Source of the DNA: Prado023 sp963700475
GTDB taxonomy: Bacteria > Actinomycetota > Actinomycetes > S36-B12 > CAIYMF01
Assembly (NCBI GenBank): GCA_963700475.1
Contig: CAVOXR010000015.1
Span: 434,001-498,000, forward strand
DNA: 64,000 bases
Direction of reading: 5' to 3'
Of the stretch, positions 41,787 to 49,497 are shown piece after piece. Within the stretch, counting starts at the first letter, position 1. Every line of letters starts with the position of its first letter. The position numbers were made by a program, and so were the translations under genes. A model generated the notes under the pieces. The model was given only the letters and a program-made list of their open reading frames with translations. It was not told the DNA's origin and ran no database searches.

Positions 41787-42527
41787 ATGAATCCACTCGT
41801 GCTCCTGCCTGCCGTCGACGTCCGTGACGGGACTGCCGTACGCCTGGTCCAGGGGGAGTCCGGCACTGAGACGTCCTACGGATCACCCCTGGAGGCAGCG
41901 CTGGACTTCCAGGCCCAGGGTGCCGAGTGGATCCATCTCGTCGACCTCGACGCCGCCTTCGGGACGGGCAGCAACCGTGAGCTGCTCGCGGATGTCATCG
42001 GCCGCCTGGACGTCCAGGTCGAGCTCTCCGGGGGCATTCGCGACGACGAGTCGTTGACGGCTGCGCTGGCGACCGGGTGCCGACGGGTCAACCTCGGCAC
42101 CGCGGCCCTGGAGGATCCGGACTGGACCCGCCGGGTGATCGGCGAGCACGGCGACCGGGTAGCAGTCGGGCTGGACGTGCGGGGCACGACCCTTGCCGCC
42201 CGCGGGTGGACGAAGGAGGGCGGGGACCTGTGGGAGACCCTGGCCCGCCTGGACGCGGACGGCTGCACCCGCTACGTCGTCACCGACGTGACCAAGGACG
42301 GCACCCTGCGCGGGCCGAACCTGGACCTCCTCGCCGACGTCTGCGCGCGCACTGACCGTCCGGTGATCGCCAGCGGTGGCGTGGCCCGTCTCGAGGACCT
42401 CCATCAGCTCTCCGAACTCGTGGAGCGCGGCGTTGAGGGGGCCATCGTGGGCAAGGCCCTGTACGCCGGGGCCTTCACCCTCGCCGAGGCGCTGGCCGCT
42501 GTGGCACCGCGGCGGAACTTCTTGTAG
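41787..42527 (+). CDS. priA: Phosphoribosyl isomerase A (HisA/PriA, probably also TrpF function)
   Basis: 246 residues, (beta/alpha)8 barrel. It has LLPAVDVRDGTAVRLVQGE, LDAAFGTGSNRELL, LSGGIRDDESL and ARGWTKEGGDLWETL. The RGWTxxGGDLWE segment is typical of actinobacterial PriA, a single enzyme doing both the HisA and TrpF isomerisations. No trpF is found near the trp genes at 46959-54290, which fits. Dual function is inferred, not shown. Confidence 0.93.
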   Translation: MNPLVLLPAVDVRDGTAVRLVQGESGTETSYGSPLEAALDFQAQGAEWIHLVDLDAAFGTGSNRELLADVIGRLDVQVELSGGIRDDESLTAALATGCRRVNLGTAALEDPDWTRRVIGEHGDRVAVGLDVRGTTLAARGWTKEGGDLWETLARLDADGCTRYVVTDVTKDGTLRGPNLDLLADVCARTDRPVIASGGVARLEDLHQLSELVERGVEGAIVGKALYAGAFTLAEALAAVAPRRNFL

Positions 42528-42571
42528 GGGTTCGGCGCCAGTAGCCTGCGCCGGGGGAAGAAGGGGTGGTC

Positions 42572-42988
42572 ATGCCGGTCGAGCGGTTCGCCAGCGGGGG
42601 GATCTACGAGGACGAGGTCGGATACAGCAGGGTCGTGGTGGCCTCGGGCTATGGCGGGCACACCGGCTGGACCGCAGGCACGACCGCCATGGTCAACGGG
42701 GTCGTCGCCCACCCCGGGGACGCACTCGGGCAGGCGCTGGTCGCCTTCCAAGCCGCCTTGTTCGCCCTGGAACGGGCGGGGTTCTCCCGCACCGACACTG
42801 TCCAGACCCGGATGTACGTGGTCGACGTCGCGGCCAATGCCGATGCCGTGGGTCGGGCGCACTCGCAGCTCTTCAGTGCCATCCGACCGGTCGCCACGAT
42901 GGTCGGCGTCAGCGCACTGGTCCATGCCGAGATGCTCGTCGAGGTCGAGGTCGTCGCGTGGCGACCCGACGACGACTCGGCCGCCTGA
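42572..42988 (+). CDS. RidA/YjgF family protein
   Basis: 138 residues from ATG 42572, five bases after AAGGGG; a TAGCCT -10 lies at 42542-42547. The family pattern is clear: VVVASGYGGHTGW, GDALGQALVAFQAALFALERAGFSRTDTVQTRMYVVD in pieces, and the C-terminal VGVSALVHAEMLVEVEVVAW, where a Glu replaces the Arg-centred RidA signature variant in part. Some members deaminate reactive enamines from PLP enzymes; others differ. Its position after hisA in a his cluster is common, but its substrate is unknown. Confidence 0.85.
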   Translation: MPVERFASGGIYEDEVGYSRVVVASGYGGHTGWTAGTTAMVNGVVAHPGDALGQALVAFQAALFALERAGFSRTDTVQTRMYVVDVAANADAVGRAHSQLFSAIRPVATMVGVSALVHAEMLVEVEVVAWRPDDDSAA

Positions 42989-43070
42989 GGCCGGGGTCAC
43001 GACGGCGCGCTAGACCAAGCGGTTGCGAGGAGTGTGGCAGAGTAGGGCCGCGCGATGAGGGAGGAACTCC

Positions 43071-44021
43071 ATGCAGGACGAGGCGCCCGACGGGCAGCCG
43101 CAGGACGCGGGCGAGGGACAGGGCGGCGAACCCGGATCCGCGTGGTGGCCGTGGCCCGAGTCGCAGGCTGACGACGACGCCACCGGACACCGCGATGGGG
43201 CTCCCGGCGGTGATGAGACGCTGACATTCCCGGCGCAGGAGCCCGCCGATGAGGCCGATGACGTCGTGCAAGTTCCGGAACCCGTCCTGCCGGAACCCGT
43301 CCTGCCGGAACCCGTCGTGCCGGAACCCGTCGTCGAGGAACCGGTTCTGGAGAACCCGGTGATCGAGGAGCCCGTCGCCGCCGTGCTCGCCTCGGCCCCT
43401 CAACCGAGCTCGGATCCCGTGCCCGCCACGGTGGTGGCGGTGGCCGACGAAGCGATCGTTGCCGCCTCCCCATCCGGCACCTCTGAGGTGGCCGCCGTCC
43501 AGGTGCTCGAGAATCCTGCGGTCCCGCGTGACTACGAGCCTCCCGTGGAGGGGGCCGACAAGGTCGGGAGCATTCCAGCGGTGACTGCGAGCCACGCGTG
43601 GGCCAGGGGCCAGTGGTCGAACTGGCGGCTGCACCTGGTCAGGTTCGTCTCCGCAGGACTCTCGGTGGTGCTCGCCGTGGTGCTGGTCCCGGGGCTGTCC
43701 TTCACATCATGGCGCTGGGGGGAGGGCCTCGCGATCGCCCTGATCTTCGCGCTGCTGAATGCCTTCGTGAAGCCGTTGCTGCAGTTCATGTCACTGCGAT
43801 TCCTGTTCAGCTCCTACGGGATCGTCATCGTCCTGATCAACACGCTGCTGCTGCTCCTGCTCGCGCGCATCATGAGTGACTCGATCATGTTCGACAGCGT
43901 GTTCGCGCTCCTGGTGGGTGGCGTGCTGGTCGGGCTGATCGGTGGGGCCCTCGACGCGATGCTGGGAGCCAACTACCCGATGCTCGACCGGGACTACAAG
44001 GAGAGGAACGGCCTGACATGA
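43071..44021 (+). CDS. Membrane protein with phage-holin-4-like C-terminal domain and PEPV repeats
   Basis: 316 residues. The first 170 are acidic and proline-rich with PEPVLPEPVLPEPVVPEPVV at about 70-89. The last 130 hold about four transmembrane helices (LSVVLAVVLVPGLSF, IALIFALLNAFVKPLLQFMSL, GIVIVLINTLLLLLLARI), matching the actinobacterial four-helix family often named phage holin family 4; nothing else suggests a phage. The stop overlaps the UbiB kinase start by 4 bases, so the two are probably translated together and may work together at the membrane. Confidence 0.75.
   Translation: MQDEAPDGQPQDAGEGQGGEPGSAWWPWPESQADDDATGHRDGAPGGDETLTFPAQEPADEADDVVQVPEPVLPEPVLPEPVVPEPVVEEPVLENPVIEEPVAAVLASAPQPSSDPVPATVVAVADEAIVAASPSGTSEVAAVQVLENPAVPRDYEPPVEGADKVGSIPAVTASHAWARGQWSNWRLHLVRFVSAGLSVVLAVVLVPGLSFTSWRWGEGLAIALIFALLNAFVKPLLQFMSLRFLFSSYGIVIVLINTLLLLLLARIMSDSIMFDSVFALLVGGVLVGLIGGALDAMLGANYPMLDRDYKERNGLT
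43275..43334 (+). repeat. Four tandem 15-bp units encoding PEPVL/PEPVV
   Basis: Units CCGGAACCCGTCCTG at 43275 and 43290, with variants at 43305 and 43320, encode consecutive PEPV motifs. In-frame repeats of this sort vary in number between strains. Confidence 0.75.
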
Positions 44022-45712
44022 GCCGGGGATTCGACACCGTCAGCGAGAACCTCCGTCTCCTGCAGATCTACTCCACGCTGGGCAACTTCGCGGCGGAGTC
44101 GATCGTCGACGGCACCGTTCTTGCCGCACCCCGCCGCCGCATGCAGAAGTGGGTTTACGCCCTCCCTGAGCCGGTCCCGGACTACTCGATGGCACAGCGC
44201 ACGCGGGTCCTGCTGGAGGGTCTTGGCCCGACGTACGTGAAGATGGGCCAGATCGTGTCCAGCCAGGTGAACGTGCTGCCTGACGATTGGGCTGTTGAGC
44301 TCGACAAGCTGCAGAACGAGGTCCCGACCTTCCCCTACGCGATGGTCCGGGAGACGATCATCCAGGAGCTGGGAGCCCCCCCCGAGGAGCTGTACGCCGA
44401 GTTCTCCGAGACGCCCCTGGCGGCTGCCTCGCTGGCCCAGGTCCACCGAGCTCGCCTGCACGACGGCACCGAGGTCGCCGTGAAGGTCCAACGGCCCAAC
44501 CTCGACCAGCAGGTCAAGGCCGACCTCGGGGTGACCCAGACGCTGGGCCGGGCCATGGAGAACCGCAGCCAGTGGGCCCGGGAGATCGGGTTGCGCGGGA
44601 TGCTCGACGAGTTCAGCGCGAACCTGATCGAGGAGTTGGACTACTACGGCGAGGCGTACAACATGGTGCGCCTGGCTGGGAACATGTCCGAGCTGCCGGG
44701 GGTCAGCGTCCCGAAGCTCTACCGCGAGCTGTCCGCGCGGCGGGTGCTCACCCAGCAGTTCATCGTCGGGGTCAAGATCTCTGATCTGGAGGCCATCGAC
44801 GCCGCCGGCCTGGATCGTGGGGTGCTGGGCGAGAACGCCCTGCGGGCGGCCATCAAGATGCTCCTCATCGACGGCTTCTTCCACGCCGATCCGCACCCGG
44901 GCAACCTGTACGTCGACCTGACCAATGGGCACGTGACGTTCCTCGACTGCGGGATGGTCGGCGAGCTGACCGTGGCGCAGCGGATCAACATGCTCGCCCT
45001 GCTGTGGACCGTCGTCAACGGCGACATCCCCGCCATGGCCTCACAGCTGAGGTCCCTGAGCGAGCCGTTCCGGCCGGTCGACGATGCCAAGTTCGTGAAG
45101 ACGTTCGAGAAGCGCATGGCGCGATACGGCAAGGACTCGGGCGCCGATTTCGCGGATGTGTTCAATGCCGGGATGGCCGTCCTGCGCGACTCCGGGCTGC
45201 GCCTGGACCCCGACCTCACCCTGGCGGTGAAGGCCATGATGCAGGCCTCAGCCTTCTTCACGCCCCTGGCGCCCACGGGGCAGACGTTCAGCTCCGCGGC
45301 CCTCGGCCTTGCCCTCGAGCAGGCCCAGGCGCCCTCGACGGAGGCCATGGTCAAGGAGATGGCCACCAAGGAGGCCAAGCAGATGGCGATGCGGGCCGCG
45401 CACGCCGCTCCCGACTACGTCAAGAGCCTCGTCGGCTGGAACGAGCAGTTCAAGAAGGGGAAGTTCACCGTCGTGGTGGACACGACACAGCTCGATGGGC
45501 AGATGGAGCAGATCCGATCGATCACGAGCATGGTGGTCATCGCGCTGCTCGTGTGCGGTGGCATCATCGGAACGGCCATCGCAGCAACCGCGTTCGCCGG
45601 CACCTCCATGGAACGCTACGCCACGATCGGGTTCTTCGGCTCCTTGACCATCGGCGCAGTCCTCCTGGTGGTCTATCTGTTCCGATTGTTCCGTGGGCAC
45701 GAGCGACGCTAG
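44018..45712 (+). CDS. ABC1/UbiB family atypical kinase
   Basis: 564 residues. ABC1 hallmarks: KxGQ as VKMGQIVSSQ, the alanine-rich loop PLAAASLAQVH, VAVKVQRPN (ATP lysine), EELDYYGEAYN, FFHADPHPGNLYV and the metal motif FLDCGMVG. Two C-terminal hydrophobic helices (about 500-522 and 530-552) anchor it. Family members are ATPases or kinases for lipid and quinone homeostasis (UbiB, COQ8), and in an actinobacterium menaquinone or other isoprenoid lipids are likely. Insertion between hisA and hisF does not imply a role in histidine synthesis. Confidence 0.92.
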   Translation: MSRGFDTVSENLRLLQIYSTLGNFAAESIVDGTVLAAPRRRMQKWVYALPEPVPDYSMAQRTRVLLEGLGPTYVKMGQIVSSQVNVLPDDWAVELDKLQNEVPTFPYAMVRETIIQELGAPPEELYAEFSETPLAAASLAQVHRARLHDGTEVAVKVQRPNLDQQVKADLGVTQTLGRAMENRSQWAREIGLRGMLDEFSANLIEELDYYGEAYNMVRLAGNMSELPGVSVPKLYRELSARRVLTQQFIVGVKISDLEAIDAAGLDRGVLGENALRAAIKMLLIDGFFHADPHPGNLYVDLTNGHVTFLDCGMVGELTVAQRINMLALLWTVVNGDIPAMASQLRSLSEPFRPVDDAKFVKTFEKRMARYGKDSGADFADVFNAGMAVLRDSGLRLDPDLTLAVKAMMQASAFFTPLAPTGQTFSSAALGLALEQAQAPSTEAMVKEMATKEAKQMAMRAAHAAPDYVKSLVGWNEQFKKGKFTVVVDTTQLDGQMEQIRSITSMVVIALLVCGGIIGTAIAATAFAGTSMERYATIGFFGSLTIGAVLLVVYLFRLFRGHERR

Positions 45713-45743
45713 GCAGAGCCAGGGTGCGTCGTGGGCAGCCGAT

Positions 45744-45749
45744 TAGGCT
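45744..45749 (+). promoter_or_regulatory. Leaderless-type -10 (TAGGCT) for hisF
   Basis: TAGGCT ends six bases before GTG 45756, which supports both GTG as the start codon and a leaderless hisF-hisI-trpE transcript. Confidence 0.5.
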
Positions 45750-45755
45750 GGGCGC

Positions 45756-46544
45756 GTGACCGTCGCCGTTCGTGTCATCCCCTGTCTGGACGTCGATGCT
45801 GGGCGTGTGGTCAAGGGCGTGAACTTCGTCGACCTCGTCGACGCCGGGGACCCGGTCGAGCTGGCAGCGGCCTACGGGGCGGCAGGCGCAGACGAGCTGA
45901 CCTTCCTTGACATCACGGCATCCTCCGGGGACCGCGAGACGACCTACGACGTCGTCCGGCGCACCGCGGAGCAGGTGTTCATCCCGCTGACCGTCGGTGG
46001 TGGGGTGCGCGCGGTCGCCGACTTCGACGCCCTCCTGCGCGCCGGGGCCGACAAGTGCGGGGTCAACACCGCGGCGATCGCTCGCCCCGAGCTGCTCGCC
46101 GAGGCCGCCGACCGGTTCGGCGCCCAGTGCGTCGTGCTCTCGGTGGATGCCCGACGCTGCGGTCCGGGGACAGCCGCCCCCGAGGTGCGCACCGACTCCG
46201 GGTTCGAGGTCACCACCCACGGCGGGCGGCGTTCCACCGGGATCGACGCGATCGGCTGGGCCGTCCGCGCAGCCGAGCTGGGTGCCGGGGAGATCCTGCT
46301 GAACTCCATGGACGCCGATGGCACCAAGTCCGGGTACGACCTGGAGCTGATCCGCTTGGTGCGCGCCGAGGTGCGCGTCCCGGTCATCGCCAGCGGGGGT
46401 GCTGGGCGCCTCGAGGACTTCGCGCCCGCGGTGGATGCGGGCGCTGACGCAGTTCTGGCGGCCAGCGTGTTCCACTTCGGCGAGCTCACGATCGGGCAGG
46501 TCAAGGCTGCGCTCGCGCAGTCGGGGCACGTCGTCAGGCTCTGA
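45756..46544 (+). CDS. hisF: Imidazole glycerol phosphate synthase, cyclase subunit
   Basis: 262 residues from GTG 45756. (beta/alpha)8 barrel: VRVIPCLDVDAGRVVKGVNF with the catalytic Asp, ADELTFLDITASS, PLTVGGGVRAV, DKCGVNTAAI, LLNSMDADGTKSGYDLEL (second catalytic Asp region) and VIASGGAGRLEDF. It forms IGP and AICAR using ammonia from HisH. It heads the segment that leads to hisI and trpE. Confidence 0.96.
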   Translation: MTVAVRVIPCLDVDAGRVVKGVNFVDLVDAGDPVELAAAYGAAGADELTFLDITASSGDRETTYDVVRRTAEQVFIPLTVGGGVRAVADFDALLRAGADKCGVNTAAIARPELLAEAADRFGAQCVVLSVDARRCGPGTAAPEVRTDSGFEVTTHGGRRSTGIDAIGWAVRAAELGAGEILLNSMDADGTKSGYDLELIRLVRAEVRVPVIASGGAGRLEDFAPAVDAGADAVLAASVFHFGELTIGQVKAALAQSGHVVRL

Positions 46545-46584
46545 GCCCCCGTCGCGGCGTTCCTGGGACATCGCCGGAGTGGGC

Positions 46585-46590
46585 CAGAAT
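46585..46590 (+). promoter_or_regulatory. Leaderless-type -10 (CAGAAT) for hisI
   Basis: CAGAAT ends six bases before GTG 46597. It is the degenerate form of the same start pattern, and an identical CAGAAT lies before the HGxxPAAW gene at 48512-48517. Confidence 0.4.
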
Positions 46591-46596
46591 GACCCC

Positions 46597-46962
46597 GTGG
46601 ACTTCCTCGACAGCGAGCTCGACCCGGACCTCGCCGGCCGCCTGCGCCCGGCCGGGACGGCCCCCGACGGTCGCGCACTGGTCACCGCCGTGGCCCAGGA
46701 CGCGGACACCGGACGCGTGCTGATGGTGGCGTGGATGGATGCACAGGCCCTCGCCCAGACCCTGGCGACCCGGGTTGCCACCTACTACTCACGCTCCCGG
46801 CAGGAGCTGTGGGTCAAGGGTGCGACCTCGGGAGCCACCCAGCAGGTCCTCGGCGTCCAGCTCGACTGCGACGGTGACGCCATCCTGCTCCGGGTGCGTC
46901 CCGCCGGGCCTGCCTGCCACACGGGACTGGAGTCCTGCTTCGACACCCTGGAGATCACATGA
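46597..46962 (+). CDS. hisI: Phosphoribosyl-AMP cyclohydrolase
   Basis: 121 residues from GTG 46597. PRA-CH signatures: VLMVAWMDAQALAQTL, TYYSRSRQELWVKGATSG and the metal-binding VQLDCDGDAILLRV followed by PAGPACHTG. No phosphoribosyl-ATP pyrophosphatase domain (HisE) is fused. The stop overlaps the trpE ATG by 4 bases, so his and trp translation are coupled here. The open frame upstream is a hisF shadow. Confidence 0.95.
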   Translation: MDFLDSELDPDLAGRLRPAGTAPDGRALVTAVAQDADTGRVLMVAWMDAQALAQTLATRVATYYSRSRQELWVKGATSGATQQVLGVQLDCDGDAILLRVRPAGPACHTGLESCFDTLEIT

Positions 46963-48530
46963 CCGCTGCCACCCCCGACCTCGAGGGCTTCCGCGAGCTG
47001 GCCCGCTCCCGACGCGTCATCCCCGTCGTGCGGCGCCTGCTCGCCGACGGCGACACCCCCGTGGGGCTCTACCGCAAGCTGGCCGCCGAGCGGCCCGGGA
47101 CCTTCCTCCTGGAGTCCGCCGAGCACGGTCGGGTCTGGTCGCGCTACTCGTTCATCGGGGTGCAGGCGGCCGCGATGCTCTCCGAGGTCGACGGGCAGGC
47201 CACGTGGCGTGGCCGCGCGCCCGTCGGGGTGCCCACCTCGGGCAACCCCCTGGAGGCCATGCGCGACACCCTGGCGCTGCTGCACACCGACGCACCGGAG
47301 GCCGACGGCCTCCCACCGCTGACCGGCGGCCTCGTCGGCATGATCGGCTACGACGCGGTCCGGCGCTGGGAGCGGCTGCCGGACGCCAACCCCGACGAGC
47401 TCGGCCTGCCCGAGGTGGCGATGCTCCTGGCCATCGATCTCGCCGTCCTCGATCACTGGGACGGCACGGTGCTGCTGATCGCCAACGCGGTGAACTACGA
47501 CGCCACCGATGAGCGGGTCGCGGAGGCCTGGGTCGACGCAGTGGCACGCCTCGATGCGATGGAGCAGGCGCTGGCGGCCCCCAGCCCTGCGTCGGCCGCA
47601 TCGCTGGACCGGGTGGCGGCCACGCCGGACGTGATCTCGCGGACGCGCCCCGAGGACTACATGGCCGGCGTCGAGGCCGCCAAGGAGCACATCCGCGCCG
47701 GCGACGCCTTCCAGATCGTGCTGTCCCAGCGATTCGACCGCCCGACCTCGGCAAGCGCCCTGGACATCTACCGGATGCTGCGGGTGAACAACCCGAGCCC
47801 CTACATGTACCTGTTCCGGTTCCCCGAGCCCGGAGTCGGAGCGGACCTCGGCGACCACGTGGCCTTCGACGTCGTGGGATCCAGCCCCGAGGCACTGGTC
47901 AAGCTCACTGCCGGGCACGCCATGCTGCACCCGATCGCCGGGACCCGCCCGCGCGGCGCCACCCCGGAGGACGACGCCATCCTGGCCGAGGAGCTGCTGG
48001 CCGACGAGAAGGAGCGCGCCGAGCACCTGATGCTCGTCGACCTCGGCCGCAACGACCTGGGCCGGGTCTGCGCCCCGGGCAGCGTCGAGGTCGTGGACTT
48101 CATGTCGATCGAGAAGTACTCCCACGTGATGCACATCGTGTCCACCGTGACCGGACGGCTGGCCCAGGGGCGCAGTGCCTACGACCTGCTGGCGGCGACG
48201 TTCCCCGCCGGCACCCTCTCGGGTGCCCCCAAGCCCAGCGCGATGGCGATCATCGACGACCTCGAGCCAGCACGTCGCGGGCTCTACGGCGGTGCCGTGG
48301 GCTACCTGGACTTCGCCGGCAACATGGATGCTGCGATCGCCATCCGCACGGCCGTCCTTCGCGACGGGGTCGCCCACGTCCAGGCGGGGGCCGGCCTCGT
48401 CGCAGACTCCGTGCCCCTGACCGAGCACGACGAGTGCCGGAACAAGGCCGCCGCGGTGCTCGCCGCGATCACGATGGCCGAGGGGTTGCGCCCAGCGGGC
48501 TCATCGGATGCCAGAATGACCCATCACTGA
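46959..48530 (+). CDS. trpE: Anthranilate synthase component I
   Basis: 523 residues, full length. The N-terminal domain carries the tryptophan feedback element TFLLESAEHGR (LLES). The chorismate-binding C-terminal part shows FQIVLSQRFDRP, NPSPYMYLFRF, PIAGTRPRGATPEDD, HLMLVDLGRNDLGRV, FPAGTLSGAPKPSAM and the end RDGVAHVQAGAGLVADSVP. It makes anthranilate with a TrpG/PabA amidotransferase that is not in this window. ATGA overlap with hisI. Confidence 0.96.
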   Translation: MTAATPDLEGFRELARSRRVIPVVRRLLADGDTPVGLYRKLAAERPGTFLLESAEHGRVWSRYSFIGVQAAAMLSEVDGQATWRGRAPVGVPTSGNPLEAMRDTLALLHTDAPEADGLPPLTGGLVGMIGYDAVRRWERLPDANPDELGLPEVAMLLAIDLAVLDHWDGTVLLIANAVNYDATDERVAEAWVDAVARLDAMEQALAAPSPASAASLDRVAATPDVISRTRPEDYMAGVEAAKEHIRAGDAFQIVLSQRFDRPTSASALDIYRMLRVNNPSPYMYLFRFPEPGVGADLGDHVAFDVVGSSPEALVKLTAGHAMLHPIAGTRPRGATPEDDAILAEELLADEKERAEHLMLVDLGRNDLGRVCAPGSVEVVDFMSIEKYSHVMHIVSTVTGRLAQGRSAYDLLAATFPAGTLSGAPKPSAMAIIDDLEPARRGLYGGAVGYLDFAGNMDAAIAIRTAVLRDGVAHVQAGAGLVADSVPLTEHDECRNKAAAVLAAITMAEGLRPAGSSDARMTHH

Positions 48531-48545
48531 CCAGCGAGGAGAGTC

Positions 48546-48749
48546 ATGAGCACCGAGCACGACAACCACGGGCGGACGCCGGCCAACTGGACCGGCGCGA
48601 CGATCATCACGCTCGCCTTCATCGTCGGGACCCTCGGCGTGGTGCTCGCCCAGCCGATCGTCTTCTGGCTCGGCGTGCTGCTGATCCCCATCGGCCTGAT
48701 CGTCTGGAAGGTCATGGCGGGCATGGAGTCCAGCTCCGACGCTGGCTGA
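48546..48749 (+). CDS. HGxxPAAW-type small membrane protein
   Basis: 67 residues. It begins MSTEHDNHGRTPANWTG: the His-Gly...Pro-Ala-x-Trp pattern defines a small actinobacterial family. Two hydrophobic stretches follow, at about 18-36 and 40-58. Family members often lie between trpE and trpC but have no known function. GAGGAGAG precedes the ATG. A CAGAAT -10 candidate lies inside the trpE end (48512-48517), so it may be transcribed both with trpE and alone. Confidence 0.85.
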   Translation: MSTEHDNHGRTPANWTGATIITLAFIVGTLGVVLAQPIVFWLGVLLIPIGLIVWKVMAGMESSSDAG

Positions 48750-48807
48750 CCTGATCCGAACAGCACGTCGATCGGATCCGTACTGACCACATGGAGGATG
48801 GGCGACC

Positions 48808-49497
48808 ATGAGCGTCGAGAACCGCGGGCTGGTGCTCGTCGCTGAGGACGAGAAGCCCATCGCCGACCTGATCGGCATGTACCTGCGCCGCGACGGCTTC
48901 GGGGTGCACGCCGTCGCGACCGGTCCCGACGCGTTGGCATCCGCCCGGAGGCTGCACCCCGTGGCGATCATCCTCGATGTCGGCCTGCCCGGGATCGATG
49001 GCACCGAGGTCTGCCGGGCGCTGCGTGCCGAGGGTGACTCGGTCCCGATCCTGTTCTGCACCGCCCGCGACGACGAGATCGACCGCGTCCTGGGACTGGA
49101 GATGGGCGGGGACGACTACATCACCAAGCCGTTCAGCCCGCGCGAGGTGGTCGCCCGCGTCAAGGCCGTCCTGCGCAGGACCGGCGGACCGATCGAGGGC
49201 GACGACCGGTCGCTGGTGCTGGGAGCGGTCGAGCTCAACCGCGGACGCCACCGGGTGACGGTCTCCGGCGAGCCGATCGACCTGACCGCCACCGAGTTCG
49301 AGCTGTTGGCCTACCTCATGGCCCGCCCCGGGCGGGTGGTGACCCGTGACCAGCTGCTGTCGGCGGTCTGGGGCTACGCCGCCGCGGCTGGGACCCGGAC
49401 GGTGGACGTGCACGTGGCCCAGGTCCGGGCCAAGCTCGGGGACGCCAGCCCGATCCGCACGGTCCGCGGCGTGGGGTACAGCGCGGACGAGGAATGA
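48808..49497 (+). CDS. OmpR/PhoB family response regulator
   Basis: 229 residues. The receiver domain has acidic residues in VLVAEDEKPIADL, the phospho-acceptor Asp57 in IILDVGLPG and the conserved lysine in DDYITKPFSP. A winged-helix DNA-binding domain follows (LTATEFELLAYLMARPGRVV, TVDVHVAQVRAKLG, IRTVRGVGYSA). GGAGG precedes the ATG. It overlaps the histidine kinase gene by 4 bases. Signal and targets are unknown; it lies between trpE and trpC without evidence that it regulates them. Confidence 0.94.
   Translation: MSVENRGLVLVAEDEKPIADLIGMYLRRDGFGVHAVATGPDALASARRLHPVAIILDVGLPGIDGTEVCRALRAEGDSVPILFCTARDDEIDRVLGLEMGGDDYITKPFSPREVVARVKAVLRRTGGPIEGDDRSLVLGAVELNRGRHRVTVSGEPIDLTATEFELLAYLMARPGRVVTRDQLLSAVWGYAAAAGTRTVDVHVAQVRAKLGDASPIRTVRGVGYSADEE

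Noticed and set aside
43071..44021. Phage holin or prophage remnant
   Set aside because: The family name is historical. There is no endolysin, integrase or other phage gene nearby, and the gene is coupled to a UbiB kinase.
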